Below are positions 9,462 through 17,156 of a stretch of 53,637 nucleotides of DNA, piece after piece. Positions within the stretch are counted from its first letter, which is position 1; each line of letters begins with the position of its first letter. The translations under genes and the position numbers were made by a program. The notes under the pieces are model-generated. The model saw only the letters and a list, made by a program, of their open reading frames with translations, was not told the DNA's origin and did no database searches. Source of the DNA: Mesonia sp. K7 (GTDB taxonomy: Bacteria; Bacteroidota; Bacteroidia; Flavobacteriales; Flavobacteriaceae); assembly GCF_003233725.1 (NCBI RefSeq), contig NZ_QKQV01000015.1, forward strand, positions 1 through 53,637. The letters are read 5' to 3'.

Positions 9462-9935
9462 ATGCAAATCAAACTCCTTGCTGTCGGTAAAACAGACCAT
9501 AAAGCCTTAAAAAGCCTGATTGAAGATTACGTAAAACGTCTTTCGCACTATTGTCGTTTTGAGTTTGAAATTTTACCTGACCTCAAAAACACCAAAAATC
9601 TCGATCAAAACACCCAAAAAATAAAAGAAGGCGAATTGATTTTAAGCAAAATCAACACGTCTTCTACCCTGATTCTATTAGACGAAAAAGGAAAAAGTTT
9701 TACTTCCGTGAAATTTTCTCAATTTATCCAAAAACAACTCAACACGGGGATGAAAGAGCTCGTTTTTGTCATTGGCGGACCTTACGGTTTTTCAGAAGTA
9801 GTTTACCAACGTGCCAAGCAAAAAATCGCTTTAAGCGAAATGACCTTTTCGCACCAGATGATTCGCCTCTTTTTTGTCGAACAATTATACCGCGCTTTTA
9901 CCATTTTAAAAAACGAACCTTATCACCATGAATAA
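9462..9935 (+). CDS. rlmH: 23S rRNA (pseudouridine-1915-N3) methyltransferase
   Basis: A 157-residue SPOUT methyltransferase. It methylates pseudouridine 1915 in helix 69 of 23S rRNA using S-adenosylmethionine. The knot motifs LDEKGKSFTSVKFSQFI, FVIGGPYGFS and ALSEMTFSHQMIRLFFVEQLYRAFTI with C-terminal YHHE are nearly diagnostic. Length is normal for the family. The last eight bases overlap the start of rdgB, so the two are probably translated together. Confidence 0.97.
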   Translation: MQIKLLAVGKTDHKALKSLIEDYVKRLSHYCRFEFEILPDLKNTKNLDQNTQKIKEGELILSKINTSSTLILLDEKGKSFTSVKFSQFIQKQLNTGMKELVFVIGGPYGFSEVVYQRAKQKIALSEMTFSHQMIRLFFVEQLYRAFTILKNEPYHHE

Positions 9936-10509
9936 AATCAAACTGGTCTTTGCAACCCATAATCTTAATAAACTTAAAGAAATCAAATCATTGCTTCCTG
10001 CAAATTTTGAAGTGATGTCACTCGAAGATATCAATTGTCACGAAGATATCGCCGAAACCGAAAATACCATAGAAGGAAATGCCTTACTCAAAGCCAACTA
10101 CATCAAAGAAAATTATGGTTATGACTGTTTTGCCGATGATTCTGGGTTAGAAATTGACGCGCTTAACGGTGAACCAGGCGTTTATTCTGCTCGGTATGCC
10201 GGTGAACCAAAAAACGACCAAGCCAATATCGATAAGGTTTTGCAAAAATTAGCCAACGAAAGAAACACCCGAGCCAATTTTAAAACCGTGATTGCCTATG
10301 TGACCAATAAAGAGCAACAACTCTTTACGGGAATTTGTGAAGGGAATATCATCAAAAACCAAAAAGGGGAAAACGGTTTTGGCTACGACCCTATTTTTGT
10401 GCCAGAAGGAGAAAACAAAACCTTTGCGGAAATGACACTGGAAGAAAAAAACCAATTTAGTCATCGGAAAAAAGCTTTTGCTAAATTTCTTAACCACTTT
10501 AAAAAATAA
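9928..10509 (+). CDS. rdgB: Non-canonical purine NTP pyrophosphatase (RdgB/HAM1)
   Basis: A 193-residue Ham1-family enzyme that hydrolyses ITP, dITP and XTP so that deaminated purines do not enter nucleic acids. Key motifs are FATHNLNKLKEIKSLLP (N-terminal binding motif), ADDSGLEIDALNGEPGVYSARYAG and GENGFGYDPIFVPEG plus SHRKKAFAKF at the C-terminus. It overlaps rlmH by eight bases. Together with mazG this window has two nucleotide-sanitation enzymes, though they are not in one operon. Confidence 0.96.
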   Translation: MNKIKLVFATHNLNKLKEIKSLLPANFEVMSLEDINCHEDIAETENTIEGNALLKANYIKENYGYDCFADDSGLEIDALNGEPGVYSARYAGEPKNDQANIDKVLQKLANERNTRANFKTVIAYVTNKEQQLFTGICEGNIIKNQKGENGFGYDPIFVPEGENKTFAEMTLEEKNQFSHRKKAFAKFLNHFKK

Positions 10510-10566
10510 CTTTTTGAGGTAAAAATAATAAGTGATTAATTATCACGCTATCAACAAACTATTACG

Positions 10567-10574
10567 TACCTTTG
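10567..10574 (+). promoter_or_regulatory. -7 box upstream of the DEAD-box helicase gene
   Basis: TACCTTTG matches the Bacteroidota -7 consensus TAnnTTTG and ends 20 bases before the helicase ATG. No clean TTG -33 element is visible at the usual distance. Confidence 0.45.
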
Positions 10575-10594
10575 CCGACTTATTTTAAAGATAT

Positions 10595-12352
10595 ATGAAT
10601 AATTTTGAGCAGTTAGGTTTAAGTCCTAAATTATTAAACGCTATTTTAGATTTAGGATTTGAAAATCCGAGTGAGGTACAGCAACAAGCCATCCCCATTT
10701 TGTTAGAAAACGAAACCGATTTGGTGGCACTTGCCCAAACCGGAACTGGAAAAACCGCTGCCTTTGGTTTTCCGATTATCCAGAAGATAGATACCGAAAG
10801 TAAACAAACCCAAGCCCTTATTTTATCGCCTACGCGCGAACTTTGCTTGCAAATCACCAACGAACTGCAACTTTACGGAAAGTATGAGAAATCGTTGAAT
10901 GTAGTGGCGGTTTACGGTGGCGCAAGCATTACCGAACAAGAAAGACAAATCAAACGAGGTGCGCAAATTATTGTCGCTACTCCAGGAAGAATGAAAGATA
11001 TGTTGGGTCGTAAAATGATAAACATTAGCGAAATCAAGTATTGTGTGCTCGATGAAGCCGACGAAATGTTGAATATGGGTTTTTACGAAGATATTACCGA
11101 TATTCTTTCACATTCCAACAAAAACAAAAAAACATGGCTCTTTTCTGCAACAATGCCCAAAGAAGTGGCGTCTATTGCTAAAGAGTTTATGAAAAAACCT
11201 ATCGAAATTACGGTAGGCTCAAAAAATGAAGGTTCTAAAAATGTTGTTCACGAATATTATACGGTCAATGGCCGAGATCGCTACAACGCTTTAAAACGTT
11301 TGGCAGATGCGCATCCCGATATTTTTTCGGTGATTTTTTGTCGCACCAAAAGAGACACCCAAAAAGTGGCCGAAAAACTCATCGAAGACGGTTATAACGC
11401 AAGTGCTTTGCATGGTGATTTAAGCCAAAACCAACGTGATTTGGTGATGAAAAGTTTTAGAACACGCCAAATACAAATGTTGGTAGCTACCGATGTCGCT
11501 GCCCGCGGAATTGATGTCGATGATATTACCCACGTGATCAATTACCAGTTGCCTGACGAAGTAGAAACCTACACACACCGAAGCGGAAGAACGGGAAGAG
11601 CTGGAAAACACGGGATTTCGATGGTCATCATTACCAAAAGTGAACAGCGAAAAATAAAACAGATCGAAAAAATCATCAATAAATCTTTTACACAAAAAGA
11701 AATTCCGAGTGGTGAAGAGATCTGTCAGGTACAATTATTGCATTTAGCAAAAAGCATCAAAAACACTGAAGTCAATCATGATATCGATCAATACCTTCCG
11801 CAGATTGAAAATATGTTGGAGGATTTCGATAAAGAGGAATTGATTAAAAAATTGTTTAGTGTAGAATTTACAAGGTTTCACAACTATTATAAAGGAGCCA
11901 ACAAAATTGAAAGTTCTTCGCATTCTGGCGATTATAGTGATGATAGCGGAAGCACAAGATTCTTTATCAATGTAGGTTCTAAAGACGGCTTTAGCTGGAT
12001 GAGCTTAAAAGATTTGCTTAAGGCAGAACTGGATTTAGGTCGTGATGCTGTAAATAAAGTAGATGTCAAAGCAAGTTTTTCGTTTTTTAATGTCGATGAA
12101 AGCCAAACCGATAAAGTTTTAAAAGTATTTGAAGATTACGAATACCAAGGAAGACAGGTAAATGTAGAGGTAACCAAAGGTAAAACTGGCGGTGGCTCGA
12201 GAAAAAGAAGAGACAGAAAAAAAGGCGGAAGAAAATCCAACGAAAGTTTTAAAACCAAGTCTAACGCAAAGAGAAGAGACTCTAACAAAGGAAAAAGTAG
12301 CAGAAAGGCGAATATCAAGAGTTCGATTAACCGCCGTAAAAAGAAAAAATAA
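10595..12352 (+). CDS. DbpA/CsdA-type DEAD-box RNA helicase
   Basis: A 585-residue ATP-dependent RNA helicase. In order: Q motif (FEQLGLSPKLLNAILDLGF...QQQAIP), Walker A AQTGTGKT, PTRELCLQI, DEAD box (VLDEADEMLNMGF), SAT motif, helicase domain two with GDLSQNQRD, VATDVAARGID and HRSGRTGRAG. Residues about 455-530 (STRFFINVGSKDGFSWMSLKDLL...VEVTKG) form a DbpA-type RNA-binding domain, followed by a very basic Lys/Arg/Ser tail of about 55 residues. Likely role is ribosome assembly or cold-stress RNA remodelling. Such helicases in Bacteroidota are usually just labelled DEAD/DEAH box helicase, so no symbol is given. Confidence 0.95.
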   Translation: MNNFEQLGLSPKLLNAILDLGFENPSEVQQQAIPILLENETDLVALAQTGTGKTAAFGFPIIQKIDTESKQTQALILSPTRELCLQITNELQLYGKYEKSLNVVAVYGGASITEQERQIKRGAQIIVATPGRMKDMLGRKMINISEIKYCVLDEADEMLNMGFYEDITDILSHSNKNKKTWLFSATMPKEVASIAKEFMKKPIEITVGSKNEGSKNVVHEYYTVNGRDRYNALKRLADAHPDIFSVIFCRTKRDTQKVAEKLIEDGYNASALHGDLSQNQRDLVMKSFRTRQIQMLVATDVAARGIDVDDITHVINYQLPDEVETYTHRSGRTGRAGKHGISMVIITKSEQRKIKQIEKIINKSFTQKEIPSGEEICQVQLLHLAKSIKNTEVNHDIDQYLPQIENMLEDFDKEELIKKLFSVEFTRFHNYYKGANKIESSSHSGDYSDDSGSTRFFINVGSKDGFSWMSLKDLLKAELDLGRDAVNKVDVKASFSFFNVDESQTDKVLKVFEDYEYQGRQVNVEVTKGKTGGGSRKRRDRKKGGRKSNESFKTKSNAKRRDSNKGKSSRKANIKSSINRRKKKK

Positions 12353-12381
12353 TATCTTTAAACCCTTGAGCATTGCCCCAA

Positions 12382-13149
12382 ATGAAGAAATTTTTAGTCA
12401 GCTTTTTTATTTTTTTCATCGGATTTGCAGCTTTTTCGCAAGAAGAAGAGCTGCAAACCATCAAGGGTTTTGTCTTGAATGCAGCTAATGATTTGCCCTT
12501 GAAAGATGTGCATATCGTCAACCTCAACACCGTTAAAGGAACGGTTTCTGGAGAAAAAGGGAATTTTGAATTGCAAGCGAGAATCAATGATACCTTATAT
12601 TTTTCTTACCTGGGGTTTAAATCGATACAAGTACGGGTAACCAATGACTGGACCAAGTATGGTGATGTGAAGGTTAAAATGACCGAAATCGGAATTGCGC
12701 TCGAAGAAGTAGTGGTCACTCCGCTAAAGCTTACGGGCTACCTTGAAATTGACGCCAAAAACATTCCGATTTACGACAACTCGCGTTACAGCATTTCTGG
12801 GTTGGATATTGGCGTAGAAGCAGGTGACAGAAAACCCGGAGCTTTCTCCAGAACGATGTCTGCTATTTTTAATCCGGTTGATTTGTTGTACAATACTTTT
12901 GGAAAAAAACCTCGGCAGATGAAAAAACTGCGCCAGATGAAAGAGGATGATGAAATTAGAAATCTGCTTCAGCAAAAGTATAACCGAGAAACTCTAGTGG
13001 CTGTTTTACAAGTTGATAAAGTAGATTTGGATGAGATTTTATCGAAATGCAACTACTCCAAACAGTTTATACAAACCGCCAACGATTTACAGATTTTGGA
13101 TGCGTTGAGTAGCTGTTATGAAGAATATCGGGTACTGAATAGGGATTGA
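12382..13149 (+). CDS. Exported CarboxypepD_reg-like domain protein
   Basis: A 255-residue exported protein: signal peptide MKKFLVSFFIFFIGFAAFSQ, then residues about 28-115 forming a carboxypeptidase regulatory-like beta-sandwich (IKGFVLNAANDLPLKDVHIVNLNT...GTVSGEKGNFELQARINDTLYFSYLGFKSI...EEVVVTP). This is the domain that begins SusC/TonB-dependent receptors, but no plug or barrel follows; the rest is a charged helical region. Function unknown, probably periplasmic. The ATG at 12382 is preferred over a TTG nine bases upstream. It follows the helicase by 29 bases and may be co-transcribed. Confidence 0.85.
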   Translation: MKKFLVSFFIFFIGFAAFSQEEELQTIKGFVLNAANDLPLKDVHIVNLNTVKGTVSGEKGNFELQARINDTLYFSYLGFKSIQVRVTNDWTKYGDVKVKMTEIGIALEEVVVTPLKLTGYLEIDAKNIPIYDNSRYSISGLDIGVEAGDRKPGAFSRTMSAIFNPVDLLYNTFGKKPRQMKKLRQMKEDDEIRNLLQQKYNRETLVAVLQVDKVDLDEILSKCNYSKQFIQTANDLQILDALSSCYEEYRVLNRD

Positions 13150-13203
13150 GTTTAAATTGTTATAAATATAAAAACGTTTTCCTTTTACAGAATTTGTAAT
13201 TTT

Positions 13204-13626
13204 CTATATTGTTTTTAAATAAACTTCTTCAAAAATTGGATCTTCTACTACTCTGTCCATCATGACATTTATCTCTTTAATCGTCTTTAATTTATTTTTT
13301 ATTACTCCTAAAGACTTTCCTTTTGTGCTAATAATGTTTACCAGAAAACCCACTACAGGTCCTGCTACAACCGTCAATAAACTTTTCTCTCCTTTTACAT
13401 CAGCAATGTAATACTCTAGTTCCGTTTTAGTAATACTAGGATACTCTAATATTTTCTTTTGAATAAAATCTGAATTTCTCTCTTCAGCTAGAACTGCCAA
13501 CATTTTCAAATTTCTTCCGTGTATTTTTAAGAATTCATCTACATTATGAAGAGATTCGATATTCTCAATCATGTTTGTAATTAAAAATAACGACTTACGC
13601 AATATTATAGTTTTTGTATTTTTCAT
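13204..13626 (-). CDS. Unknown 140-residue protein with one membrane segment
   Basis: I do not recognise a family. From the ATG at 13626 the product is 140 residues: a helical N-terminal half (ESLHNVDEFLKIHGRNLKM...), then one hydrophobic segment at about 83-100 (LLTVVAGPVVGFLVNIIS) and a basic helical tail. An upstream start at 13692 would add 22 hydrophobic residues but would run through the terminator hairpin of the preceding gene, so the shorter form is preferred. Codon use and AT content look like the neighbours. It lies between a secreted protein gene on the other strand and a frameshifted lipoprotein gene. Confidence 0.55.
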   Translation of the reverse strand: MKNTKTIILRKSLFLITNMIENIESLHNVDEFLKIHGRNLKMLAVLAEERNSDFIQKKILEYPSITKTELEYYIADVKGEKSLLTVVAGPVVGFLVNIISTKGKSLGVIKNKLKTIKEINVMMDRVVEDPIFEEVYLKTI

Positions 13627-13647
13627 AAAATAAATGTTTAAGAAAAT

Positions 13648-13687
13648 AAAAAGGCTCAAAATCCTAATAAGAAATTTCAAGCCTTTT
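13648..13687 (-). terminator. Terminator after the frameshifted lipoprotein gene
   Basis: AAAAGGCT ... AGCCTTTT stem with additional partial pairing inside (AAAT/ATTT) and T-run on the minus strand. It lies 24 bases past the stop at 13712. Confidence 0.65.
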
Positions 13688-13711
13688 CTCAATCAATAAA
13701 TTATGTAAATT

Positions 13712-14226
13712 TTAATTTTCACAAAGTGTCAAGGTAAAATTCCCGTTTATAGAACTACCTTGTTGCCCTTCAGCAATCACTCGTCCGCTTACTGTTGTAT
13801 CTGTACTCGAAAGAATTTCTAGTTTACCGCAAGTAGCCAATTCTACTTCTGTTGTAGTCCCTACTACACTATTAAAATTAAGGGTCTGACTACCGCTTAC
13901 ATCCGAAAAGTTTACAGTTTGCGGGTCAAGGTTTGGTAATCTAAACAATATCTTTTTGTTTCCTTCTTCAAACTCAGGGAAAAAACAACTACCTCCTGTT
14001 TGCTCAAAAATAAAGATTTGGCAATAGTACTCTTCAAATTGATAGGTGTAAGCACCTCCTTGAACTGTAAAGTCTTCACCCCTAAAATTTCCCTCAGCAG
14101 TTTGATCTGCAATAGTTCCACAATTTGACTGTTGACCTCCATCATCATCGGAAGTATCATCAGAACTACAAGCTGAGACTAAAAAACATACAAGCGTAAT
14201 AAGGTAAAAAGTTTTAAGTGTTTCAT
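13712..14226 (-). pseudogene. Lipoprotein gene broken by a one-base frameshift at its start
   Basis: Read on the minus strand, an open frame ends at 13712 and stretches back to about 14220 without any ATG, GTG or TTG near its beginning. Its beginning encodes TFYLITLVCFLVSACSSDD, a textbook lipoprotein signal with lipobox VSAC. The nearest ATG (14226) is exactly where a start should be but is one base out of frame: it reads ATG AAA CAC TTA and stops after 15 codons. One extra A (ATG AAA ACA CTT) would restore an intact protein of about 171 residues starting MKTLKTFYLITL. The mature part is an acidic linker, several cysteines and beta-strand-rich sequence ending in FTLTLCEN. Family not recognised. 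It could be a real inactivation, a sequencing error in an A-run, or phase variation. Confidence 0.75.
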
Positions 14227-14298
14227 TTTATTTATGTTAAAAGTTAATTTTGGGCAATATAGGTAAAATCATAAAAACAAGAAGTTCATTTTAAATGA

Positions 14299-14955
14299 TT
14301 AATCTTTCTCCAAAAACCGCTTAATAATCTTATCACTACTTTTTATTGAGTTTCTTGCCCATTGGTAACGTGTTTTGAGTAATTCTTTTTCAGAAAGTTT
14401 CCAATCTATCGTTGATTTTTTCAGTTTTGTGGTCACCGATTGCAGTATAATCGCTGCACAGACAGAAATGTTTAAACTTTCGGTAAAACCTACCATGGGT
14501 ATTTTTAAAAATTCGTCGGCTTCGTCAAAAACTTCTTCCGAAAGTCCCTCACTCTCTTTTCCAAAGAAAAAAGCAGCAGGTTTTGTCACATCAAAATCCT
14601 CGATAAACTGTGCGTTCTCATGAGGTGTTGTTGCCACAATACGATAGCCTTTTTGCTTTAAGGTTTTGATGCTGTCCTTTACAGTATGGTAACGATTGAT
14701 TGTCACCCATTTCTGCGAACCCATCGCAATTTCACGGTCTATTTTACGCAAGTTTCTTTCTTCGATGATATGAACATTTTGTATCCCAAATACATCACAA
14801 CTTCTAATAACTGCACTTGTATTATGCAATTGGTAAACATCTTCGGTAGCAACCGTAAAATGATTGGTGCGTTCTGCCAAAACTTTTTTGAATAATGTTC
14901 TTCGTCTATCGGTCAAGTACGACTCTAAATAATTTAGTAGTTCTAAATTTACCAT
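14299..14955 (-). CDS. trmH: TrmH/SpoU-family tRNA 2'-O-methyltransferase
   Basis: A 218-residue SPOUT methyltransferase, probably forming Gm18 in tRNA from S-adenosylmethionine. Motif 1 is HNTSAVIRSCDVFGIQNVHII (residues about 43-63, with the catalytic-type N and R), motif 2 FFFGKESEGLSEE, motif 3 IPMVGFTESLNISVCAAIIL. A basic N- and C-terminal helix flanks the knot, as in TrmH, and the length fits TrmH rather than RlmB, which has an extra N-terminal domain. Monocistronic, divergent from the phosphoesterase operon. Confidence 0.9.
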   Translation of the reverse strand: MVNLELLNYLESYLTDRRRTLFKKVLAERTNHFTVATEDVYQLHNTSAVIRSCDVFGIQNVHIIEERNLRKIDREIAMGSQKWVTINRYHTVKDSIKTLKQKGYRIVATTPHENAQFIEDFDVTKPAAFFFGKESEGLSEEVFDEADEFLKIPMVGFTESLNISVCAAIILQSVTTKLKKSTIDWKLSEKELLKTRYQWARNSIKSSDKIIKRFLEKD

Positions 14956-15014
14956 AAACCAAAAATAATAATTAAGTTTATTTTCTAAACAGAATTTATA
15001 GTAAACCCAAATTT

Positions 15015-15866
15015 GTGCATAGAAAAAAATTTATTAAAAATAGCTTATTAGGAACTCTTGGTTTGGGGTTAATTTCTAGTGTTTACTCATGGCAAATAGA
15101 ACCATTCTGGTTAGAGTTTGTTAAGCTTAAAATGCCTGTCAAAAATCTTCCAGATCATTTAGTAGGTAAAACCTTAATGCAGATTAGTGATATTCACATA
15201 GGAAACAGGTTTGATTATCAATACATCATAGATTCATTTAAAAGAGCCCAACAGCTCAATCCAGATTTTGTGGTTTATACGGGTGATTATATAAGTTATG
15301 AAGATAAAGCACAACTTAGCCAATTATCAGAAGTTTTAAAATATGCTGTACGCGGTAAATTAGGAACACTAGGCATTTTAGGCAATCACGATTACGGGCA
15401 CAATTGGTCTCAACAAGAAGTAGCAAATAAAATAACAGAACTATTAGAAGAAGCTGGAATAACTGTTTTGAATAACAAGCAAGAACAAATAAACGGATTA
15501 AACATTATAGGATTTGATGATTATTGGGGATTAAATTTTAAGCCTGAAAAAGTGATGAAAGATTATGATGAAACCAAAGCCAATATTGTTCTATGTCACA
15601 ATCCTGATGTTTGTGATATAGATGTTTGGAAAAATCATAAAGGTTGGATTTTGTCTGGACATACCCATGGCGGACAGTTTAAATCTCCTTTTTTACCTCC
15701 ACCAATTGTCCCTGTGAAAAATAAAAAATACACTTCAGGAATTATTAATTTAGAGGATGGAAGAACGCTTTATATCAATCGTGCTTTAGGTCACTTGTGG
15801 CAAGTAAGGTTTAACGTGAGGCCTGAAATCACTATTTTCGAATTACAAAAACAAGATTTCGTTTAA
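15015..15866 (+). CDS. Membrane-anchored metallophosphoesterase (YkuE/YaeI-like)
   Basis: A 283-residue calcineurin-type phosphoesterase with an N-terminal basic-hydrophobic anchor (KKFIKNSLLGTLGLGLISSVYSW). All dinuclear-metal motifs are present: DIHIG (about 58), YTGDYISY (94), GNHDYGH (124), LCHNPD and SGHTHGGQ (217). The family includes lipid-phosphate hydrolases such as UDP-diacylglucosamine- or phosphodiester-cleaving envelope enzymes; substrate here is unknown. The start appears to be GTG at 15015, as no in-frame ATG precedes the anchor. Three bases separate it from the sirtuin gene. Confidence 0.9.
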   Translation: MHRKKFIKNSLLGTLGLGLISSVYSWQIEPFWLEFVKLKMPVKNLPDHLVGKTLMQISDIHIGNRFDYQYIIDSFKRAQQLNPDFVVYTGDYISYEDKAQLSQLSEVLKYAVRGKLGTLGILGNHDYGHNWSQQEVANKITELLEEAGITVLNNKQEQINGLNIIGFDDYWGLNFKPEKVMKDYDETKANIVLCHNPDVCDIDVWKNHKGWILSGHTHGGQFKSPFLPPPIVPVKNKKYTSGIINLEDGRTLYINRALGHLWQVRFNVRPEITIFELQKQDFV

Positions 15867-15869
15867 TTT

Positions 15870-16553
15870 ATGAAAAACATTGTGGTATTAACCGGAGCAG
15901 GAATTAGTGCTGAAAGCGGACTCAAAACTTTTCGTGACGAAAACGGACTTTGGGAAGGTCACGATATTTACGAAGTGGCTTCGCCTCAAGGTTTTGAGCA
16001 AAACCCAACTTTGGTACTCGATTTCTATAACCAACGCAGACGACAACTACTCGAAGTAAAACCCAATGCAGCACATTTGGCACTTCAACAACTGGAAGAA
16101 AAATACAACGTACATACTATCACGCAAAACGTAGATGATTTACACGAACGTGCGGGCAGCAAAAATGTAATTCATCTGCATGGTGAGCTACTAAAAGCAA
16201 GAAGTACTGCAAATGAAAACTCGGTTATAGATTGGAAAGAAGATATTATGCTTGGTGATTTATGTGCAAATCAGCATCAATTAAGACCACATATCGTTTG
16301 GTTTGGTGAAGCAGTTCCGATGCTACCCATCGCTGCAGAAATTGTTGAAAAAGCCGATATTTTATTGATTATAGGCACTTCGATGCAAGTTTACCCCGCG
16401 GCTGGGTTGGTCGATTTCGCTTCACGCCAATGCCAAATCTATTTTATCGACCCAAAACCTGCCATGCAAAGTAATCATCAGGTAAAAGTGATTGCCGAAA
16501 AAGCAACAATTGGCGTTCCTGCTTTAGTTGAAGAATTATTGAGTCATGAATAA
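15870..16553 (+). CDS. cobB: NAD-dependent protein deacylase (sirtuin, CobB-like)
   Basis: A 227-residue Sir2-family enzyme that removes acyl groups from lysine using NAD. Visible motifs: GAGISAESGLKTFRDENGLW, TQNVDDLHERAG (catalytic region), HLHGE (catalytic His), IVWFGEAVP and IGTSMQVYPAAGL. The YxxR motif (FYNQRRRQ, about residue 65) is the signature of desuccinylase/demalonylase sirtuins such as E. coli CobB and SIRT5. The four cysteines that usually bind zinc are missing: the zinc-loop region has only one Cys. It overlaps the next gene by eight bases. Confidence 0.93.
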   Translation: MKNIVVLTGAGISAESGLKTFRDENGLWEGHDIYEVASPQGFEQNPTLVLDFYNQRRRQLLEVKPNAAHLALQQLEEKYNVHTITQNVDDLHERAGSKNVIHLHGELLKARSTANENSVIDWKEDIMLGDLCANQHQLRPHIVWFGEAVPMLPIAAEIVEKADILLIIGTSMQVYPAAGLVDFASRQCQIYFIDPKPAMQSNHQVKVIAEKATIGVPALVEELLSHE

Positions 16554-17097
16554 ACAAGAACACATCGAAGCTTTACTTCGCATCAACACCAACAAAACCA
16601 ATCGACACCTATTCGCCCAAAAACTTTATGAAAATGAATCTTTAATCAAGAAAACTTTAGAAATTGCGAAAGCAGGCAATGCCCAACTTGCACCAAAAGC
16701 TGCTAGAGCTATTGAAATACTGGCTTTAAAAGAACTGATTGTTATTTTTCCTCATCTCGATGAGGTAATTGAAATTGCAAAAGACGCCAAATTTGATGGT
16801 GTCATTAGACCATTGGCAAAAATCTTTGAAGTGGTGATGATCGCTCATCACAAGCACACACTTGAGTTTCCATTAAATGAAATTCAAAAAGAAAAAATGA
16901 CCAACATTTGTTTTGATTGGATGATTACTGACCAAAAAATAGCTCCTCAAGCTCACGCCATGCAAACTTTATATCTCCTCGGAAAAGAATTTGCTTGGAT
17001 TCATCCAGAACTAAAAGAAATCCTAGAGCGTAATTTTTTCCACGGAAGTGCTGGTTATAAAGCACGCGCCAAAAAGATTATAAATAAAATATCTTAA
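16546..17097 (+). CDS. Helical-repeat (HEAT-like) protein next to purB
   Basis: A 183-residue, soluble, all-helical protein with repeated helix pairs (for example PKAARAIEILALKELIVIFPHLDEVIEIAK and IRPLAKIFEVVMIAHHKH), resembling short HEAT/Armadillo repeats. There is no catalytic signature. Homologues I associate with this context in flavobacteria sit beside purB and are sometimes labelled adenylosuccinate lyase by position, which the sequence does not support. The start overlaps the end of the sirtuin gene (ATGAATAA), so it is probably translated with it. Possible adaptor or scaffold; function unknown. Confidence 0.75.
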   Translation: MNKQEHIEALLRINTNKTNRHLFAQKLYENESLIKKTLEIAKAGNAQLAPKAARAIEILALKELIVIFPHLDEVIEIAKDAKFDGVIRPLAKIFEVVMIAHHKHTLEFPLNEIQKEKMTNICFDWMITDQKIAPQAHAMQTLYLLGKEFAWIHPELKEILERNFFHGSAGYKARAKKIINKIS

Positions 17098-17104
17098 GGT
17101 TTTT

Positions 17105-17131
17105 TTGAAAAAGTGATAAGCCGTATCTTTG
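17105..17131 (+). promoter_or_regulatory. Probable purB promoter
   Basis: TTG (17105-17107), 16-base spacer, then TATCTTTG (17124-17131), fitting the Bacteroidota consensus with a slightly short spacer. It lies 25 bases ahead of the purB ATG and just after the stop of the preceding gene. Confidence 0.55.
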
Positions 17132-17156
17132 CCGTTTAATTTTGAAAACAAAATTT

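Noticed and set aside
10595-12352. Possible CRISPR or restriction helicase
   Set aside because: Motifs and the DbpA-type RNA-binding domain identify an ordinary DEAD-box RNA helicase, and no repeats or nuclease genes are nearby.
13912-14160. Open frame of 82 residues on the minus strand within the broken lipoprotein gene
   Set aside because: It is a different frame from the lipoprotein sequence, begins inside the acidic linker, and its translation has no recognisable features; the lipobox frame explains the region better.
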